NCBI GenBank assembly: GCA_003013855.2
Contig: ML058408.1
Span: forward strand, 8,285,356 to 8,349,355
Source of the DNA: Liriodendron chinense
Lineage: Eukaryota > Streptophyta > Magnoliopsida > Magnoliales > Magnoliaceae
Reading direction: 5' to 3'
DNA length: 64,000 nt
Shown here: piece by piece, positions 45,049 to 56,300 of the stretch
Layout: the number at the start of each line of letters is the position of its first letter
Numbering within the stretch: the first letter of the stretch is position 1
Position numbers and translations under genes: made by a program
Notes under the pieces: generated by a model
The model's input: the letters and a program-made list of their open reading frames with translations, nothing else
Databases searched by the model: none
Told to the model about the DNA's origin: nothing

Positions 45049-48000
45049 GTGTTCGCTTGGTCTCACAAAGATATGCCAGGCATCGACCCCAACATCATCG
45101 CACATCGTCTGAACATCGACCCGAAGCATAAGCCCGTACACCAGCGTCGACATGCCTTCACTGCAGAGAGGCAAATGGCAATCAAAGCTGAAGTCAAGAA
45201 GCTGCTCACAGTCAATTTCATAAAAGAAGTTGACTACCCAGAGTGGGTCGCGAATGTAGTCCTCGTCCTGAAATCTAACGGCAAATGGAGAATGTGTGTT
45301 GATTACTCAGATTTGAACAAAGCCTGCCCCAAAGATAGCTTCCCAACTCCACGAATCGACCAGTTGGTTGATTCGAAAGCTGGGCATGCTCTACTTAGTT
45401 TTATGGACGCTTATTCTGGTTATAATCAGATTATGATGTATCCGCCCGATAGCCAACATACTGCTTTCATCACTGACCGAGGTCTATATTGCTATCAGGT
45501 GATTCCGTTCGGTCTTAAAAATGCAGGGGCCACCTATCAGCGTCTTGTCAACAAGATATTCGCCGCCCAAATTGGCAGGAATATGGAAGTCTATGTTGAT
45601 GACATGCTCGTGAAAAGTGTCGTAGAAGGCGATCATCTTTCAGATCTTCGAGAAGCTTTCGATCTGATGAGGAAATATCAGATGAAACTAAACCTAGAAA
45701 AATGTGCGTTCGGAGTGTCTGCTAGAAAATTTCTTGGATTTATGGTCGGCCAACGAGGAATTGAGGTAAATCCTGAAAAAATAAAAGCATTGATAAAGAT
45801 GAAATCCCCAACCACCCTTAAGGACGTCCAACGTCTGGCTGGTCGCATTGCATCACTAAATAGGTTCATCTCGCGAGCATCTGACAAATGTTTACCCTTC
45901 TTCAAGCTCCTCCGTGCCACAACCAAGTCTGATTGGGAATGGACATCACGATGCGAAGAAGCTTTTCAACAACTGAAGCAATATATGAGTACACCCCCCG
46001 TCTTATCTAAACCTGTGTTGCACGAACAACTCATCCTTTATTTATCTGTGTCCTCCACGGCCGTTAGCGCCGCTTTAATAAGAGAAGATTCCGGGATACA
46101 AAAGCCCATTTATTATGTCAGTCGAGCTATGGTGGATGCTGAAACTCGTTATTCTGATATGGAGAAACTGGCCCTAGCTTTAGTCACGGCAGCTCGAAAA
46201 CTGCGACCATACTTTCAAGCCCACGCTATTCTAGTACCGACAAATCATCCGTTACGGCAGATCCTTCAGAAACCTGAAGCTTCCGGACGATTAACTAAAT
46301 GGGCGGTCGAGCTTAGCAAGCACGACATATCGTTCTGCCCCAGGACTGCAATCAAGGGCCAGGCCGTAGCTGACTTTATCGCCGAATTCACATATTCTTC
46401 TTCCGATGAAAGTACCGCGATCAGCGACCAGCCTTCCTGGTCACTCTTCGTGGACGGGTCCTCACGGGCCACGGGTAGTGGAGCGGGCCTTATTCTAGTC
46501 GCTCCAGACGGGTCACATTTTTAATATGCATTACGCTTCGATTCCCGCATCTCAAATAATGAAGCAGAGTATGAAGCCCTGATCGTTGGCCTCGAACTAG
46601 CAAACGTCCTCTCGATTCAAAATCTACTCATTCACAGTGATTCTCAGCTTATTGTCAATCAGGTTCTCGGTGAATTCGAGGCTAAAGAAGAAAGGATGGC
46701 CTTATACAAATCTCGAGTTCTCATTTTGCTCACAAAACTGAAGAATTACGAAATAATCTGCATCCCTCGCGAGGAGAATAAACTCGCTGATTCACTAGCA
46801 AAGCTCGCCTCTGCATCAGAATCTGAGTTACCATATTCGATTCCTATTGAGTATCTTCAAACTTCGAGTATCGACCAAGCCACTCTCGAGCAGGTGGTTG
46901 TAATACATCCGTCTCCATGTTGGATGGATCCCATCACCCTTTATCTCAGAGATGGAGTTCTTCCAGACGATAAAAAATTCGCGCGACAAATCCGATATCG
47001 ATCTGCCAGGTACACTTTACAGAATGGGATCCGATTACGTAAAAGCTTTTCTTTGCCTTATTTAAGGTGTCTTCACCCAGAAGAAGCACGTCATGTTCTG
47101 GATGAAATACACCGGGGGGCATGTGGTAACCACCCAAGGGGTCGATCCCTAGCGTATAAAGCGATGAGGCAAGGATACTATTGGCCCACTATGAAGGCAG
47201 ACGCGATTGAAATCTCTAAAAAATGTGACAAGTGCCAGCGATATTCTCTTATACCTCACGCACCGTCCGAGCAAATGACTTCAGTTGATAGCCCTTGGCC
47301 TTTCGCGCAATGGGGGGTCGATATCATCGGGCCCTTGCCTACTGGAAAAGGACAAAACAGATTCGCAATAGTAGGGGTCGATTACTTCACCAAATGGGCC
47401 GAGGCAGAACCATTGGCCAAGATTACTAAGAAACAAACTACGAAGTTCATATGGAGGAATATCACATGCCGTTATGGACTCCCCCACACTATAATTACTG
47501 ACAACGGGACGCAATTCGACAACGCAGCCTTTGACGAATTTTGTGAAAAGTGGAAGATACGTAACCTCCGCACCTCTCCATATCATCCTTAGGCAAATGG
47601 GCAAGTCGAGGCAGTGAATAAAATCATCAAACATCATTTGAAAACCAAGCTCGGTGAGTGTAAGGGCATGTGGCCGGAACTCTTGCCAGAAGTCTTATGG
47701 GCGTATAGGACTACGGCTCGTACGTCTACGGGCGAAACCCCCTTCTCCTTGGCATTCGGTACCGATGCGGTAGTACCAGTTGAGATTTAAATACCCTCGT
47801 ACCGGGTTGAGCAGTACGATCCCACTAGTAACCAAGAGAATCTTTGACTTCACCTCGATCTCTCGGAAGAACGAAGGATTGCCTCTCAGATGCGAGTAAC
47901 AACATATCAGCAGCGCATTGCTCGCTATCGTAAAGCTAAAGTTCGACCTAGAGCTTTCCAACTAGGTGATTTGGTTCTCAGAGAAAACCTTGGGGTCCCT

Positions 48001-48144
48001 GCTCGATCACTTAATCCGAATTGGGAAGGCCCGTATCGAGTTGTCAAAATTGTGTGACCCGGCACTTACTATCTTGAAGATATGCAAGGAAGACCGGTAC
48101 GTCGCCCTTGGCATGTGGAACACTTGTTGCAATACTTCCCTTGA
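45049..48144 (+). pseudogene. pol: Element A RT, RNase H, archaeal-type RNase H and integrase, decayed
   Basis: Open from about 45049 to 46524: RT entry AWSHKDMPGIDPNIIAHRLN, RMCVDYSDLNKACPKDSFP, active site YVDDMLVKS (about 45594), Ty3-type RNase H, and the second RNase H start WSLFVDGSSRATGSG. A TAA at 46522 replaces CAA of B. Integrase 46696-47592 has the HHCC finger (HRGACGNHPRG, CDKCQR), WGVDIIGPLP and ITDNGTQFDNAAF. Stops TAG 47590, TAA 47788, TGA 47846 and TGA 48056 each match a CAG, CAA or CGA codon of B. The frame ends at TGA 48142-48144. Confidence 0.9.
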
Positions 48145-48190
48145 TGCAATGTAACTCTTAACGATATTCGAATGAATTGAGGGTTGAAGA

Positions 48191-48487
48191 CATCTTTTGG
48201 TCGCTACTCCATTTACTTGGACTCGAATAGCCCCGAAGAGAATACATACATTCTCTTGGCCAATCGCCTACCTTTGGTAGGGTTAAAACCATCCTTTGGT
48301 CGCTACTCCATTTACTTGGACTTGAATAGCTCCGAAGAGAATATATACATTCTCTTGGCCAATTGCCTACCCTTGGTAGGGTTGAAATTATTACTAGTTG
48401 GTTGCTTCTCCATTCTATGGATCAAAAATAGCCCTGAAGAGAGCATACGTGCTCTCTTGACCAATTTTCTACCCTTGGTGGAATCAA
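48191..48487 (+). repeat. 99-bp tandem repeat in 3' region of A (3 units)
   Basis: Units at about 48191, 48290 and 48388 share TTTGGTCGCTACTCCATTTA, CCCGAAGAGAA, TCTCTTGGCCAAT and CTACCCTTGGTAGG. The third unit is more diverged. B has two related units at 58846-59050. The ORF over them is a by-product. Confidence 0.85.
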
Positions 48488-48567
48488 AGTCTCAATCGAT
48501 AGACCAGTCTATCTCAACGGAGAGACGGTCATACGATCCCCGGATTGAGTCACTTTTTATGAGTCAG

Positions 48568-48758
48568 ATGCGAGCAGCTTAGCTCGTGCTCGAATTAAGG
48601 GGTCGCATTCCTAAATGCGAGCAGCGCAGCTCATGCTCGAAGTAAGGGGTCGCATATCCTAACTACGAGCAGCGCAGCTCATGCTCGAATTAATGGGTCG
48701 CACCTCCTAAATGTGAGCAGCTCAGCTCGTGCTCGAAGTAAGGGGTCGCATCCCCTGA
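48568..48758. repeat. GAGC hairpin array inside element A (4 units)
   Basis: Units at 48568, 48615, 48662 and 48711, 47 to 49 bases apart, with CGAGCAGCTTAGCTCGTGCT and AAGGGGTCGCAT. They are clearly related to the LTR array but with a different hairpin loop (TTA or CGCA instead of CCAGG). They lie between the pol stop and the 3' end of the antisense ORF. Confidence 0.9.
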
Positions 48759-48927
48759 TGAGTTAGCATATGATTAACACAAAGCAAAAATGAAAACCAG
48801 GAAAAATACACAACACTGAAGAAATGGATGTTCATTATAATTGACCAAAAGGTCAAGTCGGTTACATACAAATTTCTTCCCAAAAGTATATAAAAAAAAA
48901 TAAAAAATACATAGGAATGCGGCGAGG

Positions 48928-51160
48928 TCAAGGTTGGTCATCCCCATCTTGAGTAGGCTCGCGGCTCTCAGCTTCAGGACCAGCCTCGGGAGCAGGAGCA
49001 GCATCTGTAGCCCCAGTGACTTCATTCTCAGCAGCAGCCCGTTCTCTAGCTGCAACCTCGAAAGCCATTCTGTCGAACTCCTCAACGTTAAAGGTCGGAG
49101 CAATCTGCTGCATAACTCTGACTGCAAAATCGCGACCAGCGATATATGCTTCATATCGCTCCTCGTCATAAAGTTAAGAGGTTCGAAATTCATGGACTGC
49201 GCGAGGGCCCTCGTCAGATACCATCTGGACGAGAGCTACCCGCTCCTCTTCCCAGTAAATGGAGTCATCCTTCAGCTGGGTGAGTCTTTGCTGGGCCTCC
49301 TCGAGTTTGGTCCGAGCGTCCTTAAGCTGCTCTTCAAGCTGGATTTTGTCTTGGCGGAAGATCTCCTTTTCTTTCTCGCTCTTGGAATGGAGTTCTTGGA
49401 GCTTCGCGAACTGGAGATCGAATGACTGAAAGCGATCAGTCATGGCCTGAATCTTGACAAGGAGAATCCGTTTTTCCTCGTCCAACTTGCCGATTTGGAC
49501 TTCTAGAGCCTTCACTAGACGGTCCCTTCCTTGAACCTCGGCTTCCATTATCTTCTTCTTATTTTCCGCATCCTCCACGCTGCGGCGGGCTGCTTCAATG
49601 TCACGTCTGACACGAAGCGTGAGATCCAGACTCTGAAAAAAAAAAAAAAAAAAAAAAGGAGAGACGAATTTTGTTAGAGTAGCCGACCATATTGGTAGTG
49701 CAGAAAGAACGATAGATGGAGGAAGGATGGTTACCTGAAGCAATCTCACCCCGATGTCGGTGGAGAGAGCTCCTGGACTTGGTTCGGGGAGGCCTCCGAA
49801 GGAGTTGAGAGAAATTTTGTCAAACATAAATTCGCATATTGGATGTAAGTGTGGAGGGATGACAAAAGTTCCCGAACCAGAAGGTTGGGCTACAACCATC
49901 TCCTTAGAACCCGCCTCGCGAGCACTCGCAATGCCCGAGGCGGGCGTTAGCAATTCGCGAGCAGTAGTATGCTCGCTTGTAGCCTCCTTTGGAGGGAGGC
50001 CTCCCCCTCTTCGATCGCCTTTCGACGAATTATCGACAACTTCAATTATCGGCTGACCACGAATGTCAGACGGAGGGGTCGCGGATGTTGAAGGGGTCGC
50101 ATTGGTAGGAAGGGTCGTAGTCGTGCGGGAGGTCGCAGCGACCCCTCCTGGTGCAGCCACACGCGATTGAGAGCCCGAGTAGACCCCTCTGCGGGAGCAA
50201 GTGCGTTTGAAGGGCCTCCGGTAGTCTTCTTTTGCCTCTTCGAGGCTGTACCCTTCAAACGGGGAAGCACCCCTAGTGCGCCCCTTTTGTCTCCAACGTT
50301 CGTCATTTCGTCTTGAAAGATGAGACCTGCCGCACAGAGACAATGAGGCTCTAGAGCAGCGTTGACATGGCACGCAGCCGCAGAGAGCTTGTAGACTCTA
50401 ACAAGTTTTTCGTTGAGTCCTCCTCGCAGATTTGGCTTCACACCAGTCGGGATCCCTACAAGGAAAGAAGAAGGAACATTAATCATCATGGGGCAATAGC
50501 TCTATTCCTTTTAGACAGATACAAAAACGAAACCCACCTTCGCCAAAACAGCGATTAACGTTATGGCCTTTGGGGTCGGAGCCCATTTCGGACTCCCAGT
50601 TGCCGGAGACATAAAACCACTTTTTCCTCCACCCCGGGCAGTTGGAAGAAGGGTTTCCCAAAATGAAGTTACTCCTGTGCCAGAAGCAGAGGTAGTACCA
50701 ACCATCGCTAGCTGGTGCTCTCTTCAGCTAGAATAACCTTAGAAATTCCCCAGCGGTTAACTCATTGTTACCCGCTTGCTTCCAGAGGACAAAGGCACTC
50801 AGGAGCACCCGCCAGCCATTGACTATTAGTTGGCCCGAGGCAATCTAATAGATACGAAGAAAATTTCGTATGAAAGGGTGGAGGGGAAGACGCACGCCCA
50901 CTTTGAAAAAATATTCATAAAAGGCCACGCACCCAGGTGGTGGTGCGTCGGCTGTCTCCCCTCTCCCAGGTAATCGGAAGGAAATAGAGTCTGGGACTCG
51001 ATATTTTTCCCTGAGGCTTAAAAGCCTCTCCTCCGTCAGTATAGAGGAGTAACCGGCGGCAGAGTATCTCCCCGCCGGTACTCTAGGCGTTGTTAGATTC
51101 GGATGAATCAGGGGTGTGGTCTCCCAGGGGAACAATCTCTTCATCGGTGGATTCTGCCAT
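48928..51160 (-). pseudogene. Element A antisense ORF, three exons, PF04195-like plus coiled coil
   Basis: Exon 1 51160-50538 (ATG at 51160, MAESTDEEIVPLG), intron 50537-50456 (82 bp, GT..AG), exon 2 50455-49735, intron 49734-49633 (102 bp, with a T-rich tract before CAG), exon 3 49632-48928 (TGA). Exon 1 encodes a 'putative gypsy type transposon' domain (PF04195): VPDSISFRLPGRGETADAPPPG, FYEYFFKVGVRLPLHPFIR, WYYLCFWHRSNFILGNPSSN, WRKKWFYVSG. Exon 2 is Pro/Ser/Thr-rich with a SKRQKK basic patch. Exon 3 is a long coiled coil (about 49.6-49.2 kb) with an acidic tail. Damage: a one-base insertion near 51090, TAG codons near 50845 and 50730, a frameshift in exon 2, and TAA near 49175. Both introns coincide with those of B, so the splice model is supported by comparison. 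Function unknown. Confidence 0.78.
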
Positions 51161-51573
51161 CTCAAAAGAAAAAACAAGAAAGAAAGATGAAGGAAGAAAG
51201 TTGAAAAAGGACTACCTCTGCGAAGAGGTTTTTTCACACCAGAAGCAAGGGAAGAAGAAGAGAGAAGAATGTCCCGTAGCTGAAAATTTCGAAAATGAAG
51301 GAAATTCTGCTAAGTCCGATATTTATATGCAATCATCCCGCTTGATTTGGTGGACACGCGGCAGCTTCTCATCCGGCACGCTAGACGAACGGGCGCTAGC
51401 ATTAAATACGGAAACACGTGGCGCCCGACGCCTCATTTCTGGCGGCAGGAAATCTGCGTAAAAGCTGGCCATCATAAATGTAGAAGCACGTTAAGTGAAT
51501 CATGCGCGATTCTCTCCCAGCAGCCAGCTATCCATATAAACAAAACCCTTGGCATAGTTCTTCAATACCAAGG

Positions 51574-51587
51574 GTTTGGGGGGCATC
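51574..51587 (+). promoter_or_regulatory. Polypurine tract of element A
   Basis: GTTTGGGGGGCATC ends at the TG of the 3' LTR; B has the same GGGGGGCATC. Confidence 0.8.
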
Positions 51588-51644
51588 TGTTGTAGGCAAA
51601 ATTAGTTGTAAAGAGAAGTGAGGAATCGCGGTCGCATCTCATGA

Positions 51645-51980
51645 ATGCGAGCAGCCAGGCTCGTGCTCGGCAAAAGGGGTCGCATCTCCTGAATGCGAGC
51701 AGCCAGGCTCGTGCTCGGCAGAAGGGGTCGCATCTCCTGAATGCGAGCAGCCAGGCTCATGCTCGAGAAAAGGGGTCACATCTCCTGAATGCGAGCATCC
51801 AGGCTCGTGCTCGAGAAAAGGGGTCGCATCTCCTGAATGCGAGCAGCCAGGCTCGGGCTCGGCAGAAGGGGTCGCATCTTCTGAATGCGAGCAGCCAGGC
51901 TCGTGCTCGGCAGAAGGGGTCGCATCTCCTGTATGCGAGTAGCCAGGCTCGTGCTCGGCAGAAGGGGTCGCACCTACAAA
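51645..51980. repeat. 48-bp GAGC hairpin array in 3' LTR of A (7 units)
   Basis: Units at 51645, 51693, 51741, 51789, 51837, 51885 and 51933, exactly 48 bases apart. Units 3 and 4 share a GAGAAAAGG variant, so part of the array grew by copying of neighbouring units. Because 48 is a multiple of three, the array gives a spurious repeated ORF. Confidence 0.96.
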
Positions 51981-52414
51981 ATGCGACCAGAGTATTCTTG
52001 ATTCAAGCAGCTCCCGATATCTGGGTGATCGTGGTCCTTGGCATAGATGGCCTTCGTCTCATAGTACCAGCAGCCCGTATAGGCCGGTTTTGGTTTATAT
52101 CTATTCTTAGCTCCGAATATCCAGAGACGTAATCAGCTAGACGTCTAGGATGTTTTGACTACATCTTTTTCCAAGGATTGTCGAGATAAGCTTCTTATCC
52201 CACGAAAACAGAGGCTAATCTTACCAGCTTGCGTAGCGGATTGGATCAATGAGATCTGTATAAATAGATGACTCTATTGATGATAAAGGTACACGATATC
52301 AATCTTTAACTCCGTTCTGGTTATTCCTTCTCTTTTTCCTATCTAATTTAAGCATCGGAGGGCTAACAGCTGGACGCCAGCCACTCTTACTTGCTTTCTG
52401 TTTCTTTCAGGTCC

Positions 52415-52419
52415 ACGGA
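52415..52419. repeat. Target site duplication ACGGA (left) of element B
   Basis: Repeated at 62853-62857. Confidence 0.94.
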
Positions 52420-53252
52420 TGTTATAGGCAAAATGATGGAGATAAGATTTCACGCGGAAATGCCCATAACGTCCATTCGACTCTCGAGATTATATGATCG
52501 AGAGTCGAATGTTGGATAGGTACGAGACGTCCATTCGACTCTCGAGATTGGCTGATCGAGAGTCGAATGTTTGATAGGTGCGGGACGTCCATTCGACTCT
52601 CGAGATCACCTGATCAAGAGTCATAGATTGAAAAATACGGAGCAGCTATTCGCAAGTCCCGAGTCTTCATAACCGATAGTCAAATACGGCAAAGCTCGAT
52701 CCGCGAGCAGACCTTCTCACAAGTCGTTGAAAGACATTACACCCAAAATATGTACTTGGACTCGCGACCACATTTTAACCTGCGAGCAACTTTACTACGG
52801 GCGTCTCCTTCCTTTTCGGAGGCCTTGACTCCAACTATGGCTTCCGGCCGGATCCAGCCGGATTTCAAGGGATTACCATCTAGGGGCGCGATTGTTGGAA
52901 TAAGTCATTGGGTTGGATCTGACTAAAAAGATAGGATCTTATCCCACGAAATCAGCAGATTTTCAGTATCGTATGCGACATCAATGGGATTTTGACATCT
53001 CACGTAACATATTGGATTGCTTTAGATCTATATAAGGGGGTGGCTCCATTGAGAGCAGGTACGTACGCATCATTCAATCTTGGTCCCGTTTTGTTTGGCT
53101 TCTCTTCTGTGGCCTAACTTAAGCGTCGGAGGGCTAACGGCTGGTCCCCAGCCATCCTTATTCGCTGTCTTGCTTCAGGTCTGGTGGTGGAAATCCCTGC
53201 TGGAGCAAAGGAGAAGAGCCGGAGGATCTCGTTACAAAAACTGACATTAACA
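52420..53252 (+). repeat. 5' LTR of element B (833 bp)
   Basis: TGTTATAGGCAAAATG...GACATTAACA. TATATAAGG at about 53029. Three palindromes lie at 52474-52626. Confidence 0.95.
52474..52626. repeat. 58-bp palindrome array in 5' LTR of B (3 units)
   Basis: Units start at 52474, 52532 and 52590. The first two are perfect inverted repeats: CATTCGACTCTCGA, a 10-base loop, then TCGAGAGTCGAATG. The third has an intact left arm and a decayed right arm (TCAAGAGTCATAG). Identical in the 3' LTR at 62074, 62132 and 62190. Confidence 0.95.
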
Positions 53253-53255
53253 GTT

Positions 53256-53274
53256 TGGCGCCGTCTGTGGGAAC
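53256..53274 (+). promoter_or_regulatory. Primer binding site of element B
   Basis: TGGCGCCGTCTGTGGGAAC, four bases inside the LTR end, as in A. Confidence 0.86.
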
Positions 53275-53326
53275 GACTTGATCATCAAAATCAATTGTGT
53301 TAACTATCGATCAAAATCCTTCGGTG

Positions 53327-56300
53327 ATGCCTCCTAAAAAGACAGTTCATCCTTCAACTTCGAGGCAGGCACCACCTCCGCCCAGTGAGACGGAATCCGC
53401 ACCTGCCCTCCCACCTGTTCCGACGGATATCCCTCAAGGAGCCCCAAATATGCCATCAACAAATCCATTATTGGAGGCCTCTGGAAATTAGGATGATGTC
53501 CTACGATTCCTCGGGAACACTCTCCTAACTCTAAACGCCGGAGTTCAGGCACTGTCAAATCGACTTGATCAGCACTTCCCTGAACCACAAAGACAACCCT
53601 CCGAAGGGTTACCACCGCCACCCATACCAGTTGCTTCCAGACATTCTATGGATGAACCACAGGTCCCACCACTTGGCGGCCATCCCCCTGTGCCGTCTCC
53701 ACATTCTATACATTCCAGTTCGTCTCGACAACCTCAACCGCAAGGCTCCACGACCGAAACGTCTAGCTATACCTTACCATGGGAAGGAGATCTCAAAAGA
53801 ATCCAAGACCGTTTTGATATCATGGAGCAGAAATACCAGGCAAATCGGCCATCTGCTGTCATGGCGGCAATACATCAATCTGAATCTCCCTTCACAAGCG
53901 AGGTCATGGAAGCCCCGTTGCCCAGAAAGTATCGAACGCCTGTTATCGCTCCGTATACAGGCATTGGCGATCCTCTGGAACATCTGGAAACATATAGGTC
54001 CCTCATGGAGTTGGAGGGACATGGTTCAGAAATCATGTGTAGGGCTTTTCCCCTTACATTGAAGGAAGCGGCTGATACGTGGTTTCGGGGGTTAAAGCCA
54101 CTTTCCATCAGTTCTTTTTCCCAATTATCGGAGATATTTCTTTCTCAATTCATGGGAAGTATTCGCATTAAAAAGCCAGCCTCCCATCTGATGAATCTGA
54201 AACAGCAACATGGGGAGACAATAAAAGAGTTCACAGTACGGTTCACTGCTGAAGCCGTTCAAACTGAGGGTTACACTGAAGAAAAGGGTCTCACAGCCCT
54301 CATTGCCGGAATAACGAGCGAGAAATTCAGGTTTGCCTTAGATAAAAGCCCGCTGAAAACTATGGCAGAATTCCAAGCCAAAGCTCAGAAATATATCAAT
54401 GCAGAAGAAGTCGCATTGACACGCCATGGAGTACAAAGTAAGAAACGCAAGCCAGAAGGAACCTCTACAGATAAAAAATACCATCGCGATCAGCGCGATC
54501 GTTCTCCCAGGAAGCCTTACTCTGGTAAATATCATAATTACACTCCACTTAATTGGTCTCCTGAAAAGGTTTTAATGGAGATAAAACACAAGCCATATGT
54601 GAAGTGGCCTGCAAAGATTAAATCCGATCCCGAGAAGAGAGATAAGAGTAAGTTCTGTTACTTCCACAAAGATCACGGGCATAGGACCCAGGACTGTATT
54701 TCTCTACGAGACCATATCGAAGCCCTTATTCGAAAAGGCCATCTCCAGGATTATGTTGCTCGTAAGAATCGGTCACCAGAAAGGGCGAAGACCTCATCTC
54801 GCCAAAAGGAACCGTCTCATCATCAAACCGACCAAGAGGATGCTGAGCCCACAGGAGAAATTCGCACTATCGTCGGGGGTCCAGCTTGCAGGGGTGACTC
54901 TCAAGCTTCAAGAAAGGCATACGCCCGAAAGGCGTCCAAAGAACCCCAGCAGATCTATTGGCTGGAACAAACGTCCAACTCATCGAAGGCTAGCCATCCC
55001 CCAATTTCTTTCACCCTCGAAGATGCAGCGGGAATTCATTTCCCTCATGAAGATTCCATCGTAGTCACACTGAAGGTATCAAATTATCTGACTCATCGAA
55101 TTATGGTGGATACAGGTAGCTCGGCCGATATTCTGTATTTGGAGGCTTTCGACAAGATGGCACTTGCCAGAAACCTCCTCAAGCCAGTATCGACCCCTCT
55201 TGTCGGCTTTGGAGGAGAAGTGGTAACACCTGAAGGAAGTATCGATCTCCCAGTCACCTTTGGGGAGAGTCCAGCGAAGACCACCGTCTTCGTAAACTTC
55301 CTCGTCGTGGATCGAAAATCAGCATATAACGCCATCTTGGGGAGACCGTCTCTAACTAAGGTTGGAGCGGCCTTGCACCCTTCATATTTATGTGTTAAAT
55401 TTCCGACCCCAAATGGCATAGGGGTCGTGCGAGGAAGTCAGCAGGAGGCACGGTCCTGTTACCAGATAGCCCTCCAAGATCGAAAGAAGGCTCAAGCGAC
55501 ACCTGTCATGGAAATAGTTCAAGGTTCATCCGACGTTCTCGCCACCGCGTTGGATCCAAGGGAAAATGCTCTGAAATCAGGAACTCCAGGGGAGGAAACA
55601 GTGGCGATCCGCTTGACCGAAGACGACCAGTCTAAGATCGTGTACATCGGTTCCTCCTTAAACAGTATCCACCGCGAAGATTTGATCCGTTTCCTCACTG
55701 AATACCAGGACGTGTTTGCTTGGTCTCATAAAGATATGCCGGGCATCGATCCTGATGTCATCGTACATCGTCTCAACATTGACCCGAAGCATAAACCCGT
55801 ACATCAGCGTCGACGTGCCTTTACTGCAGAAAGACAAATGGCGATCAAAACTGAAGTTGAAAAGCTGCTCGCGGCAAATTTCATAAAAGAAGTTGACTAC
55901 CCACAATGGGTCGCCAACGTAGTTCTCGTCCGGAAAGCTAATGGCAAATGGAGGATGTGCGTCGACTATTCAGACTTAAACAAAGCATGTCCCAAAGATA
56001 GCTTCCCGACACCACGAATCGACCAGTTGGTCGACTCAACAGCTGGACATGCTCTCCTCAGTTTTATGGATGCTTATTCTGGTTATAACCAGATTATGAT
56101 GCATCCACCTGATGGCCAGCATACTGCCTTCATCACAGATCGAGGACTATATTGCTACCAGGTAATGCCGTTTGGTCTCAAAAATGCAGGGGCCACTTAT
56201 CAGCGTCTTGTCAACAAAATATTCGCTGCTCAAATCGGTAGGAATATGGAAGTATATGTTGACGATATGCTCGTGAAAAGCATCGATGAAGATGACCACA

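Larger units (their letters stand above)
51588..52419 (+). repeat. 3' LTR of element A, first part
   Basis: Starts TGTTGTAGGC and runs to GTCCACGGA, where element B is inserted. TATAAATAG at 52259-52267. The LTR continues at 62858. Confidence 0.93.

Noticed and set aside
48184..48582. 132-aa repeated ORF after pol of element A
   Set aside because: Follows the 99-bp repeats, a multiple of three; no similarity to a protein family.
51641..52132. 163-aa ORF with 16-residue repeats (SSQARARQKGSHLL)
   Set aside because: It lies wholly in the LTR; the 48-bp array is a multiple of three and so stays open. The matching ORF at 41907-42254 has the same cause.
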